Below are positions 24,555 to 31,910 of a DNA stretch of 64,000 nt, one piece after another. A program made the translations under genes and the position numbers. Within the stretch, counting starts at the first letter, position 1, and every line of letters starts with the position of its first letter. The DNA is from Endobugula sp965225895 (GTDB taxonomy: Bacteria > Pseudomonadota > Gammaproteobacteria > Pseudomonadales > Cellvibrionaceae), in contig CBDDBR010000011.1 in assembly GCA_965225895.1 (NCBI GenBank), positions 620,001-684,000 on the forward strand, in the 5' to 3' direction. The notes under the pieces are model-generated. The model saw only the letters and a program-made list of their open reading frames with translations, had not been told where the DNA came from and did no database searches.

Positions 24555-24758
24555 AGCTAACGCCAAAAGAACCCGCGCCTACGGCGTCGGGTTTCTTGCC
24601 TTGTTAAATCAATAGGGTCAGAGTCGTTGGTTTTTATTCTAAACTTAAAACTTCGCTATGGATGATTCTCGGTTTTTTTATGATTTTGTAGTTCAATTAT
24701 TTAAAGAGCAGTTGAAAAGTATTAGACCAACGACTCTGACCCTATTGATTTGTTAGGT
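24555..24758 (-). other. attC site split by element copy D
   Basis: Removing element D and one TGTTA copy restores a 60-bp attC: on the plus strand AGCTAACGCCAAAAGAACCC, GCGCCTACGGCG, TCGGGTTTCTTGCCT, then TTGTTAGGTGC. The inner arms pair well (AGAACCCGCGCC with GGCGTCGGGTTTCT). This is the clearest attC in the array. Confidence 0.9.
24607..24750 (+). mobile_element. attC-nested inverted-repeat element, copy D (144 bp, with target duplication)
   Basis: A perfect 25-bp terminal inverted repeat that begins AATCAATAGGGTCAGAGTCG. It differs from copy C at two positions, and both changes occur in mirror image at the other end. TGTTA flanks it on both sides (24602-24606 and 24751-24755), a 5-bp target duplication made from the attC core. 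Non-coding interior. Confidence 0.92.
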
Positions 24759-24766
24759 GCTTTTGT

Positions 24767-25153
24767 CTATTTCTGAACATCACTTCGTGTTAGCCCCATA
24801 GAGCCTAAAATATTATCTAGCGGTAAAGTAGGTTGATGCTCTTGGACTGACTTACAGCCTAAATCTATAGCCATTAGCACCTGAGTAAGTTGCTCACTCT
24901 CAAATATCCCAATGCCAATATCACAGTGGGTAGGCCAATGACCACTTGACTCATATTGCCTGACTCGTGACTCCAGATTGGTTTGGCAGCCTCGATACCC
25001 CCGTAAGGAATGAGTATTTTCTACAGCCCAATCTTCACCGACTCGACGGATAACCATAAGAAGATTTGGCTTTTCGGTCAACTTCGGATTTGTAACTTTA
25101 TATAGAGCCCTGAGATCACTACTATTTAATAATTTTCGCTGATTGCGAGACAT
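24767..25153 (-). CDS. Hypothetical cassette protein (128 aa)
   Basis: A soluble protein with no motif I recognise (MSRNQRKLLNSSDLRALYKV..., later WAVENTHSLRGYRGCQTNLESR). Its ATG lies 3 nt after the stop of the small zinc-ribbon gene, so the two are likely translated together from one two-gene cassette. Ends 9 bp before the GTTAGGT core of the following attC. Confidence 0.65.
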   Translation of the reverse strand: MSRNQRKLLNSSDLRALYKVTNPKLTEKPNLLMVIRRVGEDWAVENTHSLRGYRGCQTNLESRVRQYESSGHWPTHCDIGIGIFESEQLTQVLMAIDLGCKSVQEHQPTLPLDNILGSMGLTRSDVQK

Positions 25154-25156
25154 AAA

Positions 25157-25291
25157 CTATTTCTTTTTTCCGTTAGTAGGGCTCTCTTTAGTTGCACCAC
25201 AATCTGCACAAATCCAACTATATAATGTTTCGGTAATAAAACTCCCCTTGCATGCTGGGCAGCTTTTGGGAGTATCTTTTCTATCGCTCAT
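25157..25291 (-). CDS. Small zinc-ribbon protein (44 aa), first gene of a two-gene cassette
   Basis: ATG 25291 is preceded by AAGGAAATTAGTAG. The protein has CPAC and CADC pairs (residues 11-14 and 28-31) separated by 13 residues, a zinc-ribbon layout, and a basic tail GKKK. It starts 39 bp inside the cassette after the GTTAGGTGC core. Short length is the main uncertainty, but the ribosome site, zinc motif and coupling with the next gene support it. Confidence 0.65.
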   Translation of the reverse strand: MSDRKDTPKSCPACKGSFITETLYSWICADCGATKESPTNGKKK

Positions 25292-25660
25292 TCTACTAAT
25301 TTCCTTATCTTTGGGGTGATGCTGACTGCACCTAACAGCTTATTAAACACCCAAACAATGTAATAAAACACATCGCTTAAACGTGTATCCACAATGATTA
25401 AAAATCGGGTGTTAAAAATAACTTTTTACGATCTGTGGTTATGTGATTAACCCCATCGCTTACTTTTACTGACGTATTATTGTCTTATTCTTTAAATAGT
25501 TAAACCTGAATGGGGATTTTTGCGCCACGATGTGATGATTATTTTTTATGATTGGCGTTAGGTGGGTGGCCCAAGGTTTTTTGGGCACTGAAAATAATTG
25601 CTGTTATTGCGGTAAGGGGCTTAATTAATAAAAATAGGCTGTCGTTGTTCTTGCCGATAT
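25292..25660. other. Array boundary and intergenic region
   Basis: Contains the attC half beginning ACCTAAC at 25330, whose AACAGCTTATTAAACACCC arm has a partial partner GGGTGTTAAA at about 25406-25415; candidate other ends are GTTATGT (25438-25444) or GTTAGGT (25557-25563). Beyond it, GCCCAA (25569-25574) pairs with TTGGGC (25581-25586) over ggtttt, a terminator-like hairpin for DUF2069 or formerly hda. No gene seen. Confidence 0.55.
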
Positions 25661-26020
25661 TTACAATCGTTGTAATAAACGGCTCGACATCATAGCGCCT
25701 ATAAATACGATAATTGAAAATACTAATCCTAGCCAATCCGATGGTTCGGCTAATTGTGAACCTACTTCAACTACGTAAGCCATAAAGTACGCCAAAATAA
25801 TAAAGCACAGCCAGCTGTGGGCGCGAAATTGCGTTTTAATCAGCCCAGGTAGTACAAGTAATAGGGGCACAGATTGAAAAATCCATAGCTTCCATGAGTG
25901 TGTGTCTTGAGTCATGGCGTTATAAGTAAACAAGGCAATTAAGCCAATGTAGCTTATATAGGTTGCGATAAGAATAAAGTTAAGTTTTTTATTAGGTGTC
26001 AGCATGGCGTTATGGTTCAT
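25661..26020 (-). CDS. DUF2069 membrane protein
   Basis: A 119-residue protein with four predicted membrane helices (starting MNHNAMLTPNKKLNFILIAT). The pattern matches DUF2069, found beside wrbA in Pseudomonas-type genomes as I recall. Function unknown. It marks the far side of the cassette island: in the ancestral order it should follow hda directly. Start could alternatively be the ATG at residue 5. Confidence 0.8.
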   Translation of the reverse strand: MNHNAMLTPNKKLNFILIATYISYIGLIALFTYNAMTQDTHSWKLWIFQSVPLLLVLPGLIKTQFRAHSWLCFIILAYFMAYVVEVGSQLAEPSDWLGLVFSIIVFIGAMMSSRLLQRL

Positions 26021-26056
26021 TATTGGTGTGATGGTATGAGCCGTAATATTGGTGGC

Positions 26057-26650
26057 TCATAATAGTTTTTGTGCGAGAGTGGCAATGCGTTTGCCAAGTG
26101 CTTGGCAGAGTACGGTTTCATCATCACTGAGTACATTGGCTTGATCAGCTGATGCAAGGTGTGAGGCACCATAAGGGGTACCGCCCGTTTGTGTTGCCAT
26201 AAGTGCAGGCTCGCTGTATGGGATTCCAGCAATTAGCATTCCTTGGTGGAGTAAGGGCAGCATCATAGAAAGCAGGGTACTTTCTTGCCCACCGTGCATG
26301 CTGCCTGTAGAGGTAAATACAGCGGCAGGTTTGCCAACAAGGTCGCCATTAAGCCATTGTGCACTGGTACTGTCTAAAAAGTATTTGAGCGATGCTGCCA
26401 TATTGCCAAAACGGGTAGGGCTGCCCAGTAATAAGCCACTGCATTCACGGAGATCATCAATGGTGCAATACACCGCGCCTTCTGTGGGAACGCGGGGTGC
26501 GGTTGCCTCACAATTGCTAGAAACATGGGGAACGGTGCGTAGTCTTGCTTCTAAGCCAGCGGATTCTATGCCGCGGGCTAATTGTTGAGCCATTTTTTCA
26601 GTGCTGCCGTGAGTGCTGTAATACAAGACCAAAATATAAGGTGTTTTCAT
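26057..26650 (-). CDS. wrbA: NAD(P)H:quinone oxidoreductase WrbA
   Basis: A 197-residue flavodoxin-like FMN protein that reduces quinones by two electrons. The N-terminal phosphate-binding loop is LYYSTHGSTEKMA, GSPTRFGNMAASLKYFLD is the central FMN motif, and VFTSTGSMHGGQE contacts the isoalloxazine. Located between DUF2069 and the ArsC-like gene, in the conserved order. Confidence 0.95.
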   Translation of the reverse strand: MKTPYILVLYYSTHGSTEKMAQQLARGIESAGLEARLRTVPHVSSNCEATAPRVPTEGAVYCTIDDLRECSGLLLGSPTRFGNMAASLKYFLDSTSAQWLNGDLVGKPAAVFTSTGSMHGGQESTLLSMMLPLLHQGMLIAGIPYSEPALMATQTGGTPYGASHLASADQANVLSDDETVLCQALGKRIATLAQKLL

Positions 26651-26671
26651 GGGGGTAGGCGCCGTTGTTAA

Positions 26672-27022
26672 TTATTTCGCAAGTAGTGTTAATACGTTCT
26701 CTGGCGGGCGACCCATGATCGCTTTATCACCTTTAACAACGATAGGGCGTTCTAGTAGTTTGGGGTATGTCACCATTGCTTGGATTAGCTCTGCTTCACT
26801 TAATGCGGTATCAGCAAGATTATTGTCTTTATATGCGTCTTCGCCTTTGCGAATAATATCGCGGGCGCTTACGCCTAGCTTGCCCAGTAAGGTGGTGATT
26901 GTTGCAGCGTCTAATGGTGCATCTAAATACAGCACAATATCTGGGGTAACACCTTGATCTTCAATAAGAGCAAGAGTTTGTCGTGATTTAGAGCATCGTG
27001 GATTGTGGTAAATAGTGACCAT
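26672..27022 (-). CDS. ArsC/Spx-fold reductase (YfgD type)
   Basis: A 116-residue thioredoxin-fold protein beginning MVTIYHNPRCSKSRQTL, with the ArsC-family single cysteine in NPRCSKSR, and ending around RPIVVKGDKAIMGRPPENVL. Such proteins use glutaredoxin to reduce substrates. The YfgD branch is not proven to be an arsenate reductase and there is no ars operon here. I chose ATG 27022 because the fold starts there; an upstream in-frame ATG at 27064 would add 14 residues. Confidence 0.88.
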   Translation of the reverse strand: MVTIYHNPRCSKSRQTLALIEDQGVTPDIVLYLDAPLDAATITTLLGKLGVSARDIIRKGEDAYKDNNLADTALSEAELIQAMVTYPKLLERPIVVKGDKAIMGRPPENVLTLLAK

Positions 27023-27255
27023 GCGGTGTGTTCTCTCATCGTGTTTTTCAAATAATAACGGCATTTTATACGTTTTTGGTGCTGTGTGCTTATCTTAATC
27101 AATGGAATGTACGATGGATAAAAATATGCAGTTTATCGCTAAAAAAAATTGGCGATTGAAAAAATCTGTCTATACTTTAAAAAAGAGCGCTTTTGCGGAT
27201 GAGAGGGTAAAGACACGTCTTTATCAGAAATAAATCGACCGATTATGTGAGAACT

Positions 27256-27624
27256 ATGGCAATACCATTATTAATCTGTGACGACTCGAATATGGCACGT
27301 AAACAAGTCGCCCGTTCCCTGCCAGAGGGGTGGGATGTAGACATCACTTTTGCCACTAATGGGGTAGAGGGGCTTTCTGCGATACGTGAAGGGAAGGGGG
27401 AAATGGTATTTCTTGACTTAACTATGCCAGAAATGGATGGTTATGGTGTGTTGGAGCATGTTTTTAACGAGGGGCTTAACGCGATGATTGTGGTGATATC
27501 GGGTGATATTCAGCCAGAAGCACGCGATCGTGTTATGAAAATGGGCGCTATCGATTTTATTAAGAAACCGGTGAGTAAAGAAAAGCTAGGCAGTGTATTA
27601 CATGAATATGGGCTGCTTAATTAA
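27256..27624 (+). CDS. Single-domain response regulator (CheY-like)
   Basis: A 122-residue receiver domain with no output domain. The acidic pair is in LICDDSNMARKQ, the phospho-acceptor Asp in MVFLDLTMPEMDGYG, the conserved Ser in VVISGDIQ, and Lys in FIKKPVSKEK. The ATG at 27256 has GAGA just upstream. A CheC-like phosphatase gene follows 42 bp later, so the pair likely forms a signalling and dephosphorylation module. Confidence 0.9.
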   Translation: MAIPLLICDDSNMARKQVARSLPEGWDVDITFATNGVEGLSAIREGKGEMVFLDLTMPEMDGYGVLEHVFNEGLNAMIVVISGDIQPEARDRVMKMGAIDFIKKPVSKEKLGSVLHEYGLLN

Positions 27625-27666
27625 TAAGAAATCACATCATTTTATGACTCACGGAGAGGGGTTTCT

Positions 27667-28272
27667 ATGAGCTTAGCGTTACCACTAAATGAAGACCAAC
27701 GAGATTGTTTACAAGAAATTACCAATGTTGCGATGGGTGCTGCGGCAGAGTCATTAGCGACGTTTACCGATACGTTTGTGAATTTACCAATTCCTTGTAT
27801 TCGCTGTGTAAATTCTAATGACTTAATTGAATCGTTAAAACAGGTAGAAGGCTATGAGCGCTTGTCGTCTATTAGCCAAATGTTTCAATTTAGTGGCTTA
27901 AATTGTTATGCACTCATTGTGATTAATGATGAAAGCATTGAAGATTTAGCGCGCTTTACAGGGCGTATGCTAGATGGTGATGAGGGCATTAAAGCGCTGT
28001 TACATGACTTATGTCATACCATTAATCGTACCTGTTTTGATCGTTTAGGCGAGATGCTAGAAAATACGGTAGAAACCAATAGTCCTACAGTGAATGCCTT
28101 GCATGTGCCTTTATCTTCTATTCATATGGAAGAGATTGCCAATTCACACCAATTGCTCAGTGTTGAAATTAATTATCACATTGAAAACAATCCATTTAAT
28201 TGTGATTTAGTGTTACTTTTCCCCGAAGATACTTTAGAAGAACTCACGGCAGTATTAAATAAGTTTATCTAA
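27667..28272 (+). CDS. CheC/CheX-family phosphatase-like protein
   Basis: A 201-residue CheC-fold protein. The first catalytic helix D13-x3-E17-x2-N20-x3-G24 (DCLQEITNVAMG) is intact. The second candidate helix (HDLCHTINRTCFDRL) keeps Asn but lacks the Glu, so only one active site is likely. CheC proteins dephosphorylate CheY-type receivers; its partner is the receiver gene directly upstream. GGAGAGGGG precedes the ATG. Confidence 0.88.
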   Translation: MSLALPLNEDQRDCLQEITNVAMGAAAESLATFTDTFVNLPIPCIRCVNSNDLIESLKQVEGYERLSSISQMFQFSGLNCYALIVINDESIEDLARFTGRMLDGDEGIKALLHDLCHTINRTCFDRLGEMLENTVETNSPTVNALHVPLSSIHMEEIANSHQLLSVEINYHIENNPFNCDLVLLFPEDTLEELTAVLNKFI

Positions 28273-28382
28273 GGCTTGACCTTCGTAATCTATCCAAGCA
28301 TTCTTGCCTTTTTGGTGTATCTGAATAAAAAGCGGTGGGTATTCACTGGCCGTTATTTCAGATCCATGAGTAAAAGGTGTTT

Positions 28383-29141
28383 ATGGATTTTTCTCTCGGT
28401 TATTACGCAATACTTATTGTGACGGGTCTTATCGCTGGCGTGATTAATACGTTGGCAGGTGGCGGCTCAAATTTAACGCTCCCAGCATTAATGATTACAG
28501 GTATGCCCGCAGATGTTGCGAATGCTACTAATCGTGTGGGCGTTTTTTTACAATGCTTGGTGGGGGTTAAAGGCTACCAGCAAAAAGGTAAATTTGAAAA
28601 GCACGATTTATTGCCCGTTTTATCTCTAACTATATTGGGTGGTGGTGTTGGCGCGGTATTGGCAACAGCCTTACCTACAAGCTTACTTAAACCTTTATTG
28701 CTAGGCACAATGATTGGCGTGGCATTTTTGATTTTGGCATTTCCATCTGTGGTTGCTCCCCCCGAGGGAACGCCTACACATAATATTAAACATCGCCCTC
28801 GTGCATGGGTCGCTTTATTTATAGCGGGTGTTTATGGTGGTTTTGTACAAGCTGGGGTAGGGTTTTTATTAATCACGGCGTTAGCGGGTACGCTGCGTTA
28901 CGATTTAGTAAAAAGTAATGCGCTGAAATTATTGTGCACATTCGCTTTTACGGGCTTGGCATTAATTATTTTTATTATTGATGACTTAGTAAACTGGGTG
29001 CCTGGTTTAGTGTTGTCTATAGGCATGATGGCTGGCGCCACTATTGCTGTAAAAGTATCTTTAAATATTAGTCAAAAAGCGATGAAATGGTTTTTGTTTG
29101 TGATGACAGTGGTAGCAAGTGCAGCGGCCATGTTTTTATAA
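28383..29141 (+). CDS. TauE/SafE family sulfite/anion permease
   Basis: A 252-residue polytopic inner-membrane protein. The N-terminal half GLIAGVINTLAGGGSNLTLPAL and the repeated AGVYGGFVQAGVGFLLITAL carry the paired TauE/SafE signatures. About eight membrane helices are predicted. The family exports or imports small sulfur- or carbon-containing anions; the substrate is unknown. ATG 28383 was preferred over an upstream GTG because AAGG lies close by. Confidence 0.9.
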   Translation: MDFSLGYYAILIVTGLIAGVINTLAGGGSNLTLPALMITGMPADVANATNRVGVFLQCLVGVKGYQQKGKFEKHDLLPVLSLTILGGGVGAVLATALPTSLLKPLLLGTMIGVAFLILAFPSVVAPPEGTPTHNIKHRPRAWVALFIAGVYGGFVQAGVGFLLITALAGTLRYDLVKSNALKLLCTFAFTGLALIIFIIDDLVNWVPGLVLSIGMMAGATIAVKVSLNISQKAMKWFLFVMTVVASAAAMFL

Positions 29142-29194
29142 CGATGATGTATTTATTTTTGTAACGTGTTTTAGCGCAGCAAGAGGAATATAAC

Positions 29195-29395
29195 GTGCCA
29201 TATATTAATATTAAAATTACTGACGAAGGCGTGAGTAAACAGCAAAAAGAAGCGCTAATTGAAGGCGCAACGCAATTGTTAGTTGATGTGTTAGGCAAAA
29301 ACCCTGCAACAACCGTTGTGGTTATTGATGAAGTAAATACAGATAACTGGGGTGTGGGTGGTCATCAGGTGACGGAGTTAAGACAGAAAAAATAA
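29195..29395 (+). CDS. 4-oxalocrotonate tautomerase-family protein
   Basis: A 66-residue tautomerase starting at GTG 29195, with Pro directly after the initiator (PYINIKITDEG), the catalytic N-terminal proline. VVVIDEVNTDNWGVGG contains the conserved Trp/Asn region of the small 4-OT subunit. AAGAGGAA precedes the start. A physiological substrate cannot be inferred; downstream of the TauE permease gene. Confidence 0.9.
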   Translation: MPYINIKITDEGVSKQQKEALIEGATQLLVDVLGKNPATTVVVIDEVNTDNWGVGGHQVTELRQKK

Positions 29396-29413
29396 GGGCG
29401 GTTTTTTACTGTT

Positions 29414-29983
29414 TTATCGCCAATAATCTAACCACGCATCCATTACTTTTTGTGAGTATTTATAACTGCCATAGCTGCCGTTATATCGCGCTAATGCATT
29501 CGCATAATGCCCTTTTTCTCTTTTTAAATAGTGTTTTAAAATAGCGCATCCATAGCGTAAATTGGTATCGAGGGATATTAAGTTATCTTCGGGGCGGCCA
29601 ATTTCTTTTTTCCAAAAAGGCATGACTTGCATCATTCCTTGCGCACCTACACGAGAAACCGCATAAGGATTAAATGCGCTTTCTATTTGAATTACCGCTA
29701 ATACAAGCTCGGGTTCAAGACCTTCTTGTGTGGCAGCATGGTGAATTTTTTGTAATGTAATGAGCCGCTGTTTGGGGTCTTTAATAAAACGTTTTAATTT
29801 TTCTGAGGTTGATATTAACCAGACTTCGGCATCAAAACGATCCGCAAAACTATCGGCGGTATTAATCGAGTCTTTTAAGGCTTGTCGAAGTTGTGAATCA
29901 ATAGATGAGGTGTTGGCATAACACGCACTACCATTAACGAGACTAAAAAATAATAGAAAGGCTAACGGCAGTTGTGTTTTCAT
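29414..29983 (-). CDS. Lytic transglycosylase, SLT domain
   Basis: A 189-residue exported protein. The signal peptide (MKTQLPLAFLLFFSLVNGSACYA) is followed by a helical linker and an SLT domain: VLAVIQIESAFNPYAVS with the catalytic Glu, GAQGMMQVMP, and NLRYGCAILKHYL, then ALARYNGS. Cleaves peptidoglycan glycan strands. Its stop-to-start gap with proS is 19 bp. Confidence 0.92.
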   Translation of the reverse strand: MKTQLPLAFLLFFSLVNGSACYANTSSIDSQLRQALKDSINTADSFADRFDAEVWLISTSEKLKRFIKDPKQRLITLQKIHHAATQEGLEPELVLAVIQIESAFNPYAVSRVGAQGMMQVMPFWKKEIGRPEDNLISLDTNLRYGCAILKHYLKREKGHYANALARYNGSYGSYKYSQKVMDAWLDYWR

Positions 29984-30002
29984 TGATAGAGTTAAGCGTT
30001 AG

Positions 30003-31730
30003 TTAAGCGTTATAGGTATTGTGTAAAAAATCTAATACGCCATCTGCGGGAATTTCTGTTTTTTCACTATCGCGTCGGCCTTTATATTCGATATTTCCTG
30101 CTTCTAAGCCTCGATCACCAATAACAAAACGGTGAGGAATACCCATTAATTCTGTATCGGCTAGCATGACACCTAGGCGTGCTTTGGCTTCGTCCATATA
30201 AATGACATCATAACCCGCAGCTTGTAATTCATTGTATAGGGCTTCGCATTTATCGCTCACTGCCGCCGATTTATGGGCATTAATGGGGATAAGTGCAATT
30301 TGGAAAGGCGCAATACTATCTGGCCAGATAATACCGTTGTCGTCATAATTTTGTTCGATAGCCGCGGCAACAACACGAGTGACCCCAATACCATAGCAGC
30401 CCATAATCATGGTTTTTGCCTTACCGTTTTCATCCAATACGTTGGCGTTCATGGCTTCACTGTATTTTGTGCCTAGCTGAAAGATATGTCCCACTTCGAT
30501 ACCGCGTTTAATATCAAGTGTGCCATTGCCGCAAGGGCTAGGGTCGCCAATCACTACGTTACGAATATCAACAATATGGCTTGCTGCAACATCACGTTCC
30601 CAGTTGACACCCGTTAGATGAAAACCATCTTTGTTGGCGCCACAGGCAAAGTCAGCGAGTGCAGCAGCACTGCGATCAATATAGGTGGGTATAGATAACC
30701 CTTTTGGCCCTATAGAGCCCACTTTACAGCCAATGGTTTGCTCTACTTGCTCTTCAGAGGCAAAGGTAAGTGGATTGGCAATCCCCGCAATTTTTTCGGC
30801 TTTAATATCGTTCAGTTGATGATCACCGCGCACAACCAATGCAATGAGTGCTTGTTCGCCAGTGTCTTCATCTGGTGTGCCGAGAACAATGAGTGTTTTC
30901 ACTGTTTGTGCAGGGCTAATATGTAAGAATGTAGAGACTTCTTCTATGGTGTGTTGGTCAGGTGTTGCAACTTCTTGCAGGTCAGCGCTGGCAGCAGGGC
31001 GCTCAACGGTTTCTATTGCTTCAGCCAATTCAATATTGGCGGCATAGTCACTGCCATTGCTAAAGGCGATATCATCTTCACCGCTGCTGGCGAGTACATG
31101 AAATTCATGTGAGCCTGAGCCACCAATAGAGCCTGTATCGGCAAGCACGGGGCGATAGTCTAGGCCAATGCGATCAAAAATATTGCAGTATGCTTGATGC
31201 ATGGCATCGTAGGTTTGTTGTAGGCACGTTTGACTGGCATGAAATGAGTAGGCATCTTTCATGATAAATTCACGCGAGCGCATAACACCAAAGCGTGGGC
31301 GTATTTCGTCACGAAATTTTGTTTGCACTTGATAAAAAGTGGCGGGTAATTGTTTGTAGCTATTTATTTCGCCGCGAATTAAATCGGTAATTACTTCTTC
31401 GTGGGTTGGGCCTAAGCAAAAATCACGTTGGTGGCGATCATTAATACGTAATAACTCAGGGCCATATTGTTGCCAGCGCCCAGATTCTTCCCACAGCTCT
31501 GCGGGTTGTACTACAGGCATTAATACTTCTTGTGCGCCTGCTTGGTTCATTTCATCGCGAATAATGTGTTCTACTTTACGTAATACGCGTAAACCTAATG
31601 GTAGCCATGTATATAACCCAGACGCTAATTTGCGGATAAGCCCCGCGCGTAGCATTAATTGATGGCTAATGACTTCTGCATCAGCAGGGGTTTCTTTTAA
31701 GGTAGAAATTAAAAAACGGCTAGCGCGCAT
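30003..31730 (-). CDS. proS: Prolyl-tRNA synthetase
   Basis: A 575-residue class II synthetase of the bacterial type. The class II motifs are ASGLYTWLPLGLRVLRKVE (motif 1), FRDEIRPRFGVMRSREFIMKD (motif 2), and MIMGCYGIGVTR (motif 3). The editing (INS) domain lies between about residues 230-400 (SPAQTVKTLIVLG...). The C-terminal anticodon domain includes GDRGLEAGNIEYKGRR. Confidence 0.97.
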   Translation of the reverse strand: MRASRFLISTLKETPADAEVISHQLMLRAGLIRKLASGLYTWLPLGLRVLRKVEHIIRDEMNQAGAQEVLMPVVQPAELWEESGRWQQYGPELLRINDRHQRDFCLGPTHEEVITDLIRGEINSYKQLPATFYQVQTKFRDEIRPRFGVMRSREFIMKDAYSFHASQTCLQQTYDAMHQAYCNIFDRIGLDYRPVLADTGSIGGSGSHEFHVLASSGEDDIAFSNGSDYAANIELAEAIETVERPAASADLQEVATPDQHTIEEVSTFLHISPAQTVKTLIVLGTPDEDTGEQALIALVVRGDHQLNDIKAEKIAGIANPLTFASEEQVEQTIGCKVGSIGPKGLSIPTYIDRSAAALADFACGANKDGFHLTGVNWERDVAASHIVDIRNVVIGDPSPCGNGTLDIKRGIEVGHIFQLGTKYSEAMNANVLDENGKAKTMIMGCYGIGVTRVVAAAIEQNYDDNGIIWPDSIAPFQIALIPINAHKSAAVSDKCEALYNELQAAGYDVIYMDEAKARLGVMLADTELMGIPHRFVIGDRGLEAGNIEYKGRRDSEKTEIPADGVLDFLHNTYNA

Positions 31731-31910
31731 ATAAGTAGAATCCTATGAATCGATAATAAGGGATATTCAAAGATGGCTATTCTATGAGAGATCATTAATA
31801 AGGTACAGATAAACCGCATTCTAGTGGTTTTTCTATGGTGTTGTAGTCAGAGTTAAGGCATCATAATCTTAAGATGTTATTTTGAATCCAATAATAAAAA
31901 GGTGACACAC

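Larger units (their letters stand above)
20348..25444 (-). other. Integron gene-cassette array without an integrase (CALIN-like)
   Basis: Six minus-strand ORFs in five apparent cassettes are separated by attC-like palindromic sites whose cores read GTTATGC, GTTATAAG, GTTAGCTGC and GTTAGGTGC on the minus strand. Genes sit in one orientation, start just after a core and end at or inside the next site, as in cassette arrays. No integrase gene is present in the window. The array occupies the hda-DUF2069 junction, contiguous in Pseudomonas as I recall. It is interrupted by four copies of one small element. Confidence 0.85.

Noticed and set aside
20204..24750. The four roughly 144-bp repeats as a CRISPR or phage att array
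   Set aside because: Spacing is irregular, the units carry terminal inverted repeats, and one has a target-site duplication, which fits a mobile element rather than CRISPR repeats.
20188..25660. A prophage or classical integrative element at hda
   Set aside because: No integrase, structural or replication gene is present; the gene order and palindromic sites fit integron cassettes better.
25539..25736. A 65-codon minus-strand frame beside DUF2069
   Set aside because: It overlaps the DUF2069 gene in another frame, contains the terminator-like hairpin, and has no ribosome site.
26672..27022. Arsenic resistance locus
   Set aside because: Only an ArsC-fold protein of the YfgD type is present, with no arsR, arsB or arsenite exporter nearby.
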